Shown here piece after piece: positions 1 to 8,638 of a stretch of DNA of 64,000 bases (position 1 is its first letter; the number at the start of each line of letters is the position of its first letter). This DNA comes from Granulicella sp. L46 (GTDB taxonomy: Bacteria > Acidobacteriota > Terriglobia > Terriglobales > Acidobacteriaceae). Location: positions 1 through 64,000 of the forward strand of contig NZ_LMUT01000007.1 of the NCBI RefSeq assembly GCF_009765785.1, in the 5' to 3' direction. Made by a program: the position numbers and the translations under genes. The notes beneath the pieces are model-generated. The model searched no databases and was not told where the DNA came from. It saw only the letters and a program-made list of their open reading frames with translations.

Positions 1-1
1 C

Positions 2-1042
2 GACGGTTTCGCGCGCGTCTCGGTCGACGGCAAGATGGTCGCGCTGCAGTACGGATCGCAGGGAGTCGAAACTCACCTTGGGCGCGTTCATCTCGTGAAG
101 GGCGAGAAGGTTGCCCTGGACGTCCAGTATCGAAGCGCGGACGACCGCAAACCCACCGCCAAACTTATCTGGTCGGTCGTAAATGACGCGCCCGCGCCCG
201 AAGCAGTTGCCGCCGCACGTAAAGCTGATCTCGTCATCGCGGCTGTAGGCATTACCAGCCGCCTTGAAGGCGAAGAGATGCCGGTGAGTCAGCCAGGATT
301 CCTCGGAGGAGATCGGACCAGCATCGATCTGCCACAGCCCGAGGAGGACCTGGTGGAAGCAGTGGCGGCGGCGGGCAAGCCCCTGGTCGTCGTGTTGATG
401 AATGGCAGTGCGCTCGGCGTCAATTGGATTGACAAGCATGCCAACGCTGTTCTCGAAGCCTGGTACCCCGGGGAGGAGGGCGGTGCAGCCGTCGCCAATA
501 CTCTCGCCGGTGAAAACAATCCCGCTGGCAGGCTTCCTGTCACCTTCTACAAGGACGTGAGTCAGCTTCCGCACTTCGAAGACTACTCAATGGACAATCG
601 CACCTACCGGTACTTCACCGGTAAGCCACTCTATCCCTTCGGCTATGGCCTGAGCTACACCAGCTTCAGCTACAGCGCGCTGGCTGTTCCCGAGAAAAGC
701 GTGAATGCGGGCGATCCGGTGATTGCTACCGTCACCGTGACAAATACGGGGAAGGTTGCTGGAGATGAAGTTGCGCAGCTTTACCTGAAGTTTCCATCAG
801 TAGCCGGTGCGCCGCGGGTCGCTCTGCGTGGGTTTCAACGAGTTCATCTTGAGCCTGGGCAGAGTCAGCAACTCCGCTTCGAACTCAAGAACCGCGACCT
901 CAGCATGGTCACGGAGGAGGGCCAGCCTATCATCGCTGGTGGCGATTACACCATCAGCATCGGCGGCGGGCAGCCCGATACCGGGGCGGCTGGAGCCACC
1001 GGGCGCTTTCACGTGGAGGGACGGATCGCGTTGCCAGAATAG
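2..1042 (+). CDS. Glycoside hydrolase family 3 (beta-glucosidase/xylosidase type), 3' part
   Basis: C-terminal part of a GH3 enzyme that removes beta-linked sugars from the ends of oligosaccharides. The frame is open from base 2, so the N-terminal barrel with the nucleophile lies outside the window. The first 50 or so residues look like the end of a PA14-type insert (DGFARVSVDGK). The GH3 C-terminal sandwich follows, with RLEGEEMP and GGDRTSIDLP, the region that supplies the acid/base glutamate, then AWYPGEEGG and NPAGRLPVTF. The last 120 residues form the fibronectin-III-like domain (VTNTGKVAGDEVAQLYLK). Substrate preference cannot be read from this fragment. The next genes are on the other strand, so this is probably the end of its transcription unit. 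Confidence 0.93.
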   Translation, partial: DGFARVSVDGKMVALQYGSQGVETHLGRVHLVKGEKVALDVQYRSADDRKPTAKLIWSVVNDAPAPEAVAAARKADLVIAAVGITSRLEGEEMPVSQPGFLGGDRTSIDLPQPEEDLVEAVAAAGKPLVVVLMNGSALGVNWIDKHANAVLEAWYPGEEGGAAVANTLAGENNPAGRLPVTFYKDVSQLPHFEDYSMDNRTYRYFTGKPLYPFGYGLSYTSFSYSALAVPEKSVNAGDPVIATVTVTNTGKVAGDEVAQLYLKFPSVAGAPRVALRGFQRVHLEPGQSQQLRFELKNRDLSMVTEEGQPIIAGGDYTISIGGGQPDTGAAGATGRFHVEGRIALPE

Positions 1043-1096
1043 CTTTCTGTAACTTTGCGTCGCCCGCCACCGTTTGATGGACCTGGCTTGATCGTC

Positions 1097-1612
1097 TTAC
1101 TCGCGGGTCGTCTCAAAGAGGAACCAGATGCGACGTTCGCCTTGATCGATCCAGTTTTCGAGGAGGCTGGCGGTGGCAACATCGCCTGCTTCATCGCAGA
1201 CAGTGTGGACAGCTCGCATGCTCGAGACCAGGGCCTTCTCGTCCTCGCGAAGCTCGCTCAACATATCTTTCGGAGTTACATACTCCGCATCGTTGTCGGG
1301 GATGCGCTGTAGACGAGCGATGTTTCCGATGGACCGGATGGTGGCCCCACCGATCTTACGAACACGCTCGGCGATCTCGTCCGTCATCGCGAAGAGTTGA
1401 TCGCCGTGATCATCAAGCAGAAGGTGGTAGTCGCGGAAGTGAGGACCGGTCATGTGCCAATGGAAGTTCTTGGTCTTGAGGTAGAGGGTAAACACATCGG
1501 CAAGCAGGGCATTCAGGGCTCCAGTGATATCGGCGACTGCTTCTGGAGCGATATCGGTTGGCACCTTCAGTGGCGCCTTTTGGAGGGCAACGCGTTCTTT
1601 GGTGGTTGACAT
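1097..1612 (-). CDS. dps: Dps family DNA-binding ferritin-like protein
   Basis: 171-residue Dps/miniferritin, which oxidises Fe(II) with peroxide and stores iron in a 12-subunit shell, often protecting DNA under stress. The residues that form the inter-subunit ferroxidase site in E. coli Dps fall at matching positions: H51 (NFHWHMTG), H63, D67, D78 and E82 (TDEIAER). The length is typical of the family. A strong AAAGGAGA ribosome site precedes the ATG. The gene lies 73 bases downstream of the fdhD-linked small gene on the same strand, so it may be read from that operon or from its own promoter in the gap. The N-terminus has few lysines, so DNA binding itself is uncertain. Confidence 0.93.
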   Translation of the reverse strand: MSTTKERVALQKAPLKVPTDIAPEAVADITGALNALLADVFTLYLKTKNFHWHMTGPHFRDYHLLLDDHGDQLFAMTDEIAERVRKIGGATIRSIGNIARLQRIPDNDAEYVTPKDMLSELREDEKALVSSMRAVHTVCDEAGDVATASLLENWIDQGERRIWFLFETTRE

Positions 1613-1685
1613 GAATTCTCCTTTGGGTGGTGCGTGTCGTGCAGGTTAGAAGACGCTCAACGGAGAGGACAGATGTTCAGATTCA

Positions 1686-2069
1686 TCAGCAGGCGGCGGC
1701 TAGATTCGGGTTTGGAAATGTATCTTCGTTCTCCGCGTCGGTCAGATCCAGGCAGGCGAAATCCTTTTCGATAGCGACGGAGAGTACCTGATCGTCAGCT
1801 AGCGCTACGTCGGTGTAGATCCCAACCTCGACGCTGCCTGCCCACTTTTTTAGTTGGAATTCCGGCACGCTTACCGTGATATTCCCTGAGCGATAGGCCA
1901 CAGTTGCATTTGGTTCAGACAGGGAACTGATTATTTCGTACGTAAGCCGATCCTTAGGATTGGGAGTGAATTGAACGTGCTCTCGAATGGCTCCGTCGCG
2001 CAGAAGTTGCTCGACGTCTGAGGGCGTTACGCGGAGGCGTAGAGAGTTTCCTTTGATTCGCAGTTTCAT
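1686..2069 (-). CDS. Conserved small protein (DUF7009-like), fdhD-linked
   Basis: 127-residue protein beginning MKLRIKGNSLRLR. I recognise this start from a conserved uncharacterised family (DUF7009, from memory). It has no signal peptide, membrane segment or catalytic motif, and the composition suggests a small cytoplasmic beta-rich protein. The reading frame extends further upstream, but the ATG at 2069 is chosen because GGAGGT sits just before it and it follows the fdhD stop codon by 10 bases. The tight coupling to fdhD suggests a role connected with formate or molybdoenzyme metabolism. That is an inference from position only. Confidence 0.72.
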   Translation of the reverse strand: MKLRIKGNSLRLRVTPSDVEQLLRDGAIREHVQFTPNPKDRLTYEIISSLSEPNATVAYRSGNITVSVPEFQLKKWAGSVEVGIYTDVALADDQVLSVAIEKDFACLDLTDAENEDTFPNPNLAAAC

Positions 2070-2079
2070 TGCAGACCTC

Positions 2080-3063
2080 CTAACAGCGGTAGGGCGTTCC
2101 ACTGAGCCCCAGCACGCGATGTGGAGCGGAGTAGATGTTGAAAGACTCGGGGCGCAGAAACCCCACGAGGGTGATAGAAAACTCGCGGGCGACTTCGATT
2201 GCCAGACTTGAGGGAGCACCGATCGCAGCAACCATTGGGATGCCGCCCATGACTGCTTTCTGCAGGAGCTCAAAGCTTGCGCGTCCAGAGAGAAGCAACA
2301 GATGGTTGCGAAGAGGGATTGCGTCCTGAAGGAAGGCTTCGCCGAGAAGTTTGTCGACGGCGTTGTGCCGCCCGACATCTTCCCGCACGGAATACAGCAG
2401 CCCGTCCGCGGTGAAAAGCGACGCGGCATGCAGGCCGCCTGTTTTTTTGAAGGCTGCCTGGACCGGCTGAAGTTGTTGAGGAAGTGTAGACAGAATGTCG
2501 GAGCGGATCATGAAGTTGTCGTGTTGCGGCAACGGGCAGAGCGTTCTAAGAGCTGTGAGAGATGCCTTTCCGCAGACACCACAACTTGAAGTGGTGTAGA
2601 AGTTTCTTTCCAGGGTCGACATGCTCACTTCGACTTCGGGTGAAAGTTCTACACGAATCACCTGCGATCGTAATCCCGTCGGTAGAGCTACCTGCCTGCC
2701 GTCGGTCCTGTTCGGTGGGGCCGTTTTGGCTGCTGATGGAGTTCCGATTGAGGCAATGTGTGTTGCGTCACGCACCACGCCTTCGGTCATCAGGAAACCG
2801 GCAGCCAGTTCATCGTCGTTGCCTGGCGTCCGCATCGTGATGGAGATCGACTTGACCTTGCGATTGGCGGCGGCTCCATATACAAGTTGGATCTCAAGCG
2901 GCTCCTCTGCGGCTACAGCATCCTGTAGTATGGTGGTCTCGCCGCGCTTCACTCGGACGATCTCCGCAGGCCTTACCGAAGGATTTGTGTCCTCGAACGA
3001 GGCGTCAGCGGGCACTTCCGGTTCGGAAGGTTGATGCTCGAGTTGAGCTTCGGGAAGACTCAT
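2080..3063 (-). CDS. fdhD: Formate dehydrogenase accessory sulfurtransferase FdhD
   Basis: 327-residue FdhD, which passes sulfur from a cysteine desulfurase to the molybdenum (bis-MGD) cofactor of formate dehydrogenase; without it the enzyme is inactive. The conserved sulfur-carrying loop is present as SSCGVCGK, with cysteines at residues 161 and 164. Other family landmarks are EEPLEIQL, TPGNDDELAAGFL and REDVGRHNAVDKL. The N-terminal 35 residues are a variable acidic tail. The start codon overlaps the stop of the upstream transporter by 4 bases (ATGA), which implies translational coupling. No formate dehydrogenase subunit gene lies in this window. Confidence 0.95.
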   Translation of the reverse strand: MSLPEAQLEHQPSEPEVPADASFEDTNPSVRPAEIVRVKRGETTILQDAVAAEEPLEIQLVYGAAANRKVKSISITMRTPGNDDELAAGFLMTEGVVRDATHIASIGTPSAAKTAPPNRTDGRQVALPTGLRSQVIRVELSPEVEVSMSTLERNFYTTSSCGVCGKASLTALRTLCPLPQHDNFMIRSDILSTLPQQLQPVQAAFKKTGGLHAASLFTADGLLYSVREDVGRHNAVDKLLGEAFLQDAIPLRNHLLLLSGRASFELLQKAVMGGIPMVAAIGAPSSLAIEVAREFSITLVGFLRPESFNIYSAPHRVLGLSGTPYRC

Positions 3064-4343
3064 TTGGAACCAGCTGTTGACCCGGACTTACTGGCGCTTA
3101 GGTTCGCTGGAGGACGAGCGTCAAGTGCAACCGGTGCAGCAATCGATTTCGGCGGCGAGATAAGAATGGGAAGAATCACCGACACTGCCACGATGCCTGC
3201 TACAACGTGAAGACCACTGACGTAGGATCCGCTGATTTGCCGCATGTGTGCGATGAGGAGAGGACCGAATGCACTTGCGAAACCCCATGCCGTTAGCATA
3301 AGGCCGTAGATCGGCCCAACATTTTTGGAGCCGAAGTAGTCGGCCGCAAACGCCGGCATGGTTCCGAAGCCTCCTCCGTAGCACATGAGGATGATGAACA
3401 CCAGGACCGCGAGAATCGCTGCGGAAGAGATGCCTGGCAGGATCCAAAACAGGCCGATCTGAATGAGAAACATGATCGCAAATGTCCAGCGCCGGGTGAT
3501 TGCGTCGGAGACCCAGGCCCAGAAGACTCGACCAAACGCATTGCCAATGCTGACGATGCCAACCATTCCAGCAGCGACGACGGCGCTGACCTTGGCGATC
3601 TCCTGAAACATCGGCGACTCCTGCGAGATGATCGAGATGCCTGCCGAGGTATTCAGAAACAGCAGCGACCACAGAGCCCACCATTGCCACGTCTTTAATG
3701 CGCCGCCCAGGGTGTAATCGGCTGCTGCGCGCTGGGATGACTGAGTCGCACTTGGGGTCCAGCCTTCCGGCTTCCACCCGTCGGGCGGGTTCTGCATGAA
3801 GTAGCCGGTTGCCATGGTAATTACGAGATAAGCGATACCGAGATACGCGAAGGTCTGCAAGACTCCGACACTCTGAATCAGGCGGGTCGCTACCGGCGCA
3901 GTTACAAGAGCGCCGGCGCCGAAGCCACCTACCGCAATGCCTGTAATGAGGCCTCGACGATCAGGGAACCACTTGACCAGCACAGCGATGGGAACGATGT
4001 AGCTGAGCCCAACGCCTATTCCTCCAATGACTCCATAACTAAGGTAGAGCCACCATAGCTTGTTGGCGGAGAAGCTTGCGAGGAAGACGCCGAGGCCGTA
4101 GAGGAAGCCACCCGTGAGGGCGACGACGCGAGGTCCTTTCTTGTTTAGCCATAGACCACCGAAGAAACAAGCGATGCTCAGGACAAAGATCGAGATGGTG
4201 AAGGTAAGGGTTACTTCCTCGATAGACCAGTGAAACTGCTTGACGAGAGGAGCCCTGAAAACGCTCCAGGCATAGACGGCCCCCAGAGCCATTTGCATCA
4301 GGAAGCCCGCTACTGCGATTGCCCAGCGATTGCTTTTCGGCAT
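3060..4343 (-). CDS. OFA-type MFS transporter (oxalate/formate antiporter-like)
   Basis: 427-residue major facilitator protein with about twelve hydrophobic segments. It begins with the OFA-type signature GAVYAWSVFR after WAIAVAGFLMQMALG. The family includes oxalate/formate exchangers and other small-carboxylate carriers in the inner membrane. The 4-base overlap with fdhD makes formate or a related acid a plausible substrate, but sequence alone does not fix it. A GGAGAG ribosome site precedes the ATG, and a 528-base gap upstream should hold the promoter for this gene, fdhD and the small gene after it. The C-terminal tail is short, polar and serine-rich. Confidence 0.88.
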   Translation of the reverse strand: MPKSNRWAIAVAGFLMQMALGAVYAWSVFRAPLVKQFHWSIEEVTLTFTISIFVLSIACFFGGLWLNKKGPRVVALTGGFLYGLGVFLASFSANKLWWLYLSYGVIGGIGVGLSYIVPIAVLVKWFPDRRGLITGIAVGGFGAGALVTAPVATRLIQSVGVLQTFAYLGIAYLVITMATGYFMQNPPDGWKPEGWTPSATQSSQRAAADYTLGGALKTWQWWALWSLLFLNTSAGISIISQESPMFQEIAKVSAVVAAGMVGIVSIGNAFGRVFWAWVSDAITRRWTFAIMFLIQIGLFWILPGISSAAILAVLVFIILMCYGGGFGTMPAFAADYFGSKNVGPIYGLMLTAWGFASAFGPLLIAHMRQISGSYVSGLHVVAGIVAVSVILPILISPPKSIAAPVALDARPPANLSASKSGSTAGSK

Positions 4344-4871
4344 ACTTTCTCTCCAAACATCACTTGTGAATATTGAGTGGTGAATCGCACGAAAGGATTC
4401 ATCTGATTTCGTAGCAACTCATTTGGGGCCGGTGGCCGGTTCAGGCTTCGCACTGGTAAATCGCCCGTTCTCCCGCGAAAGAAGAAGTGGCCACCAACGC
4501 AATACGGTTTGCGATCTCAATTGGTTTCTTTGCCACTGAGTTGAATCGCAGACACCCCCAATCGCAAGCCATAGGCTGCACTTCTAATGCCAAACAATTT
4601 ACACCTACGCCACGTAAACTTCCCATAGTTTCTTGCAATCCGAGAGTTAAAGATTTGTTAACTCCAGGACGCCGACAGAATGCGTCAAGATTTCGACAGC
4701 GGCTGTCTAACTACTGACGCCGACGCGAAGTGCGGGGCATCTAAGTTCGGAGGATTCGAGTACGGTCGGGATCTGCCTCTGTCAAGAAGTTGGTAGATAT
4801 CCCTCCGAATACGTCGGTGCCGGTTCGGCGGCAATTGCCAGGTTGCATTTTCAGCAAAGGGGAACGAACAA
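4344..4871. other. 528-base divergent intergenic region
   Basis: Gap between the minus-strand transporter operon and the plus-strand SDR gene. I see no convincing gene: the short open frames here lack good starts and family features. It should hold the two divergent promoters. Visible structures are a 7-base perfect inverted repeat (listed separately) and an AGGGGA ribosome site for the SDR gene at its right end. Confidence 0.6.
4644..4664. promoter_or_regulatory. Inverted repeat, candidate operator
   Basis: GAGTTAA (4644-4650) and TTAACTC (4658-4664) form a perfect 7-base inverted repeat around a 7-base AT-rich spacer. It lies in the middle of the divergent gap between the OFA transporter and the SDR gene. 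The size and spacing would suit a dimeric regulator. No T-run follows, so it is not a terminator. No regulator can be assigned. Confidence 0.35.
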
Positions 4872-5756
4872 ATGAGACCTCAAGACGCTACTTCGAGTGA
4901 GATTTTGAAGGGTAGGGTGGCGGTAGTTACGGGAGCCGCGCGTGGCACTGGAAGGGCAGCAGCAATCGCGCTGGCACGAAGCGGGGCGGATGTAGCGGGG
5001 ATTGATATTTGTGCACCTGTCGATCCGAGATCGGGTGTGACGCCGGCAACGCAGGCAGATCTGGACGAAACCGGACAGCTCGTCCGGCAGGCTGGTCGCA
5101 AGTGGCATAGCTTCGTGGCGGATCAACGTGACCTCCCAAGCCTTCGCTCCGCGGCCGCACAGATCGAGCAGGGATTTGGGGGGATTGACATTCTGTTTGC
5201 GAACGCCGGAATTCAATCTTTCTGGCCCATCCTTGAGATGGAAGATTCCGACTGGCAAATTACGATCGACGTGAATCTGACGGGAACAGCAAATGCCATT
5301 CGCGCATTCGCACCCGCGATGGTGAAGCGAGGCAGCGGCCGGATCATTGTGACAACCTCCACGCAAGGACGCCACGGAACGTTGAATGCTTCTGCCTACT
5401 CAGCCTCGAAGTGGGGCATCATCGGGCTGATGAAGTCGGCGGCGCTCGAACTTGGCAAGCACAAGATCACGGTCAACGCGCTTGTTCCAGGATTGATTGA
5501 TACTCCATTGACGAGACATGAAGAACGCTACGCACAAGCGCTCGAAGTGGCTGGTCGGACTCCGACGGGCAATCTGCAGAAGGACGAAGAGGAGGCCAAA
5601 AAAATACTTCAAGCACGATCGCCATTTGGAGTGCCATGGATCGATCCTTCGGATTTGGCCCCAGTTGTGGTGTTCCTGGCATCGGATGCTGCGCGAATGG
5701 TCTCGGGCTCAACCTATGACGTTACCGCCGGAGACAGCGCGAACAACACCGCGTGA
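4872..5756 (+). CDS. SDR family NAD(P)-dependent oxidoreductase
   Basis: 294-residue classical short-chain dehydrogenase. The nucleotide-binding motif is VVTGAARGTGRAAAIAL near residue 18, NAG follows at about 113, and the catalytic pair is Y176 and K180 in YSASK. A longer loop after TPLTRHEERYAQALE resembles SDRs in the mycofactocin-coupled group, but no mycofactocin genes are present here and that subgroup is uncertain. AAAGGGGAAC precedes the ATG. The gene stands alone: the transporter operon is divergent and the next gene begins about 210 bases later. The substrate is unknown. Confidence 0.88.
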   Translation: MRPQDATSSEILKGRVAVVTGAARGTGRAAAIALARSGADVAGIDICAPVDPRSGVTPATQADLDETGQLVRQAGRKWHSFVADQRDLPSLRSAAAQIEQGFGGIDILFANAGIQSFWPILEMEDSDWQITIDVNLTGTANAIRAFAPAMVKRGSGRIIVTTSTQGRHGTLNASAYSASKWGIIGLMKSAALELGKHKITVNALVPGLIDTPLTRHEERYAQALEVAGRTPTGNLQKDEEEAKKILQARSPFGVPWIDPSDLAPVVVFLASDAARMVSGSTYDVTAGDSANNTA

Positions 5757-5965
5757 GCAGGTGATGGCACCTACGCCTCTGGGCGGCATTTTCTCCATTC
5801 TCTGAAGTAATGATTGCGCGCGATTGGCAACGGTCTTGACTTGCTGGAAGCTTACCCGCGTTCGCTGTTTACCGGAAGATTTCGCTGGGATCGGCGGACG
5901 GTGTGAAGCGGCTTCAAGTAACCTATGCTTTTACAGCGGTGTGGCGTGGGCGGAGGAGCTGTGCG

Positions 5966-7648
5966 ATGCGGTTGAGAATCGGTAAAGGTCCGTGGAGAAT
6001 GCAGTGGGGAAGGCTGGCTGCTGCGCTGCTCCTCTTCCTGTGCGCGCATGTCTTTGCCCAACTGCCCAGTCCGGTGGCCTCGCAGACACCGAGCACGCAC
6101 CCGGAGACCCACGTCGATCCGTATGGCCGTACTACGCCCAGGGGCACCGTCACGGGCTTCATTCGGGCGACGCAGCGGGGAGATTTTGCGGGCGCCACAC
6201 GGTTCATGCAAGTGCCGACGGCGCAATCTCCGGACGCGGAGCCCGTGGCTCGTCAGCTCAAAGAATTGATGGATCGGTACTATGTTCATTCGATCGAGAG
6301 CATCAGTGACAAGCCCGCGGGCAATGTGAATGACGGCCTCCCACTGGATCGTCAAAACGTGGGGACGCTGAAGATCGGATCGCAGAAGCTCGACATCCTT
6401 CTTATCCACGTACACGATGAGGAGGGGGGCCAGATCTGGCTGGTTTCCTCGGATACGCTCGCCCAGGTACCAGAGATGTATGACCTGATGGAAGAGACCT
6501 GGGTCAACCGGCTGATGCCGCGGATTTTGGTCGAACGCGCATTTCTGGGGTTCTCGGCTGCGCAATGGATCGTGTGGGCGGCTTCGATCATTCTTCCTCT
6601 TCTGCTGATGTGGTTGGTATGGCGAGTCTGTCTTGTCGCTGTTGAACGAGCAGTCGTCAATGCCTACGCCAGAGAGCGGATTAAAACATGGCTCGGCGAA
6701 ATTCGCGGGCCGATAACATTTCTTGTTCTGCTTACCTTTCATCTGCTCACGGTGCGCACGCTCGGCTTTTCGCTGAGCTTCCGACTGGCCTACATGCGAG
6801 GGGGATCGGTTCTTGTCCTCATCGGGGTGACATGGCTCATTCGCCGCGTACTGAAGCTGCTCTTTGAGCGAGCGGGCAGGGTTGCGTGGATTCATGGCGA
6901 GACGAACAGGAAATCGCTGATGCTGCTGGGCGAGCGATTGATGAATGTTTTCGTCGTCGTGGTAGCGATCTTCGCGATCCTCACGGTATTGGGCGTTGAC
7001 ACGAAGACTGCCCTGGCCGGCGTCGGGATCGGCGGCGTCGCGGTCGCGCTGGGTGCGCAGAAGTCGATCGAGAATATTCTTGGCGGGATCTTTCTGCTGA
7101 TGGACAACGCCCTGGCTGTCGGCGACCGGTGCTCGATCTCCAACCGGATCGGGTACATCGAGGACATCACGCTACGCTCGGTAAAGTTGCGAACGGATGA
7201 TCAGAGCCTGCTGTCGATTCCAGCGGGAGCGCTCGCGCAGTCGAACATCGAAAACTTCGCGACGCGCAGAAAGACGTTGATGGAGACGCGTCTGCGGCTC
7301 CGATACGGAGCGACCGCTGCGCAACTGCGCGACGTGCTTGCCAAGATTCAAGAGCTCGTCGCGAACCATCGACGAGTCGAGCAAGACACGAAGCGCATTC
7401 GGCTGATTGGCTTTGCGGAGCGAGGTATGGAGATCGAGTTGTATCTCTACGTCTTGACTGCCGACACGTTGACCTTCTACGAGATCCGCGAACAGTTACT
7501 GCTGGAGGTTGCGGAGATCGTCGAGGCATCGGGCAGCGGCTTTGCTGGGCCGACGGAGTTCGTCTACCTCGAGAGCCCAGGAGACGGTGGGAAGGACGGC
7601 GTTGCCGGTGCTCGCATCACGCAGCAACGCAATCCCGCCGAAGGCTGA
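5966..7648 (+). CDS. MscS-family mechanosensitive ion channel
   Basis: 560-residue channel of the MscS superfamily, which opens under membrane tension to release solutes on osmotic downshock. The ATG at 5966 is chosen over the GTG at 5903 because GGAGGAG lies 7 bases upstream and the product then starts with a signal peptide (LAAALLLFLCAHVFA). A periplasmic domain of about 150 residues follows, then four or five membrane helices. The pore region is ALAGVGIGGVAVALGAQ, followed by the beta domain with GDRCSISNRIGYIEDITLRS. The periplasmic part makes it longer than E. coli MscS, like the larger YbdG/YnaI group. It appears monocistronic. Confidence 0.92.
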   Translation: MRLRIGKGPWRMQWGRLAAALLLFLCAHVFAQLPSPVASQTPSTHPETHVDPYGRTTPRGTVTGFIRATQRGDFAGATRFMQVPTAQSPDAEPVARQLKELMDRYYVHSIESISDKPAGNVNDGLPLDRQNVGTLKIGSQKLDILLIHVHDEEGGQIWLVSSDTLAQVPEMYDLMEETWVNRLMPRILVERAFLGFSAAQWIVWAASIILPLLLMWLVWRVCLVAVERAVVNAYARERIKTWLGEIRGPITFLVLLTFHLLTVRTLGFSLSFRLAYMRGGSVLVLIGVTWLIRRVLKLLFERAGRVAWIHGETNRKSLMLLGERLMNVFVVVVAIFAILTVLGVDTKTALAGVGIGGVAVALGAQKSIENILGGIFLLMDNALAVGDRCSISNRIGYIEDITLRSVKLRTDDQSLLSIPAGALAQSNIENFATRRKTLMETRLRLRYGATAAQLRDVLAKIQELVANHRRVEQDTKRIRLIGFAERGMEIELYLYVLTADTLTFYEIREQLLLEVAEIVEASGSGFAGPTEFVYLESPGDGGKDGVAGARITQQRNPAEG

Positions 7649-7650
7649 GA

Positions 7651-8448
7651 TCACTGGGTGTTGCCCAGCCTCACAGAGGAGTTCAGTCTGAAATGGATGA
7701 TGGTTTCGGACGGAAGCGTGATGTCGCGGTTGGTGGTAGCAGCGCCGACCGTGCCCGCGCCTGCACCGATTAGGCCGCCGATGAGGGCGCCTTTGCCGCC
7801 GCCCGCGATTCCGCCGATTAAAGCGCCGCCGCCTGTTCCGCCGCCGACCATAGCAGCGGTTCGCTTGCCTTTGCCGGTTGAGGTCTGAGCATAGGTTGCG
7901 GTGTTGATGGCGAAGGTCGCGCCGTTGAGACGAAAGCTATTCAAACGGAGATTGAGGGTTGCTCCGCCTTTGAAACGTCCCGAGGCGTGGGCCTCCGTCA
8001 CGGTTCCGACAGCCCTGGTGCCGACGGGGACCACCGTATTGCCGTTGACCACAACGGGGGAAGAGAACGTTGCATCGAAACTCTGGCCGGGGTCGCTGAT
8101 TTTGGATCCTACCGGCTGCACGAGCCTGACCCGCAGGGTTGTTCCGGCCGGGATAACGACAGGGGGCGGCGGTGGCGGGGGAGTGGGCTCAACGGCCGGA
8201 GGCGGAGCGGTGGCTTCCATGGGTGCGGGTTCGGGGGCGGACGAAGCCGGAGAGTTGGGTGAAGAAGTTGGGGCGGAGGACGGGGATGCAGAGGACGGAG
8301 CCGCGCCGGGCGAAGCGGGTGAATTCGGTGAAGTCTGAGAGGAGCTCGTGTCAGACGAAGCTGGCGCTGATGAAGTGCTCTTGCAGCCTGTGCCCCATAC
8401 CGCAAAACTTAGGAGCAATGTTGATGTAAGTACAATCCTGGTTCGCAT
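7651..8448 (-). CDS. Ser/Pro-rich lipoprotein with glycine-zipper domain
   Basis: 265-residue putative lipoprotein of unknown function. The frame is open further upstream, but the ATG at 8448 has AGAGGT before it and gives a signal peptide ending in the lipobox-like WGTGC. A linker of about 75 residues made almost only of Ser, Ala and Pro follows, then PPPPPPPVVIPAGTTLRV, which begins a beta domain. Near residues 210-245 is a glycine zipper (GGGTGGGALIGGIAGG), which packs helices in membranes in other proteins. The C-terminus returns to a beta segment (TIIHFRLNSSVRL). The design suggests an envelope anchor that spans a gap. It converges on the MscS gene with only two bases between them. Confidence 0.78.
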   Translation of the reverse strand: MRTRIVLTSTLLLSFAVWGTGCKSTSSAPASSDTSSSQTSPNSPASPGAAPSSASPSSAPTSSPNSPASSAPEPAPMEATAPPPAVEPTPPPPPPPVVIPAGTTLRVRLVQPVGSKISDPGQSFDATFSSPVVVNGNTVVPVGTRAVGTVTEAHASGRFKGGATLNLRLNSFRLNGATFAINTATYAQTSTGKGKRTAAMVGGGTGGGALIGGIAGGGKGALIGGLIGAGAGTVGAATTNRDITLPSETIIHFRLNSSVRLGNTQ

Positions 8449-8638
8449 CGAAACCTCTTTCCAGTGACGGTTGACATCGGGGAAGTACTGTCGTGTTTGC
8501 CTGCTTAGATGCAGGCTGTTACGTCTCGGGATACATAATAACTCTCGGCGATTGCCAAGTATCGTTGCAGCGATCATCGTGATTCCAAACAGGCTCGTGA
8601 ACCACATGATCGCTTGTGCGAGGTAGCGGCGAGTCGAT

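Noticed and set aside
4441-4717. Short frames of 65 and 76 codons in the 528-base gap
   Set aside because: No credible starts, atypical composition and no recognisable segment.
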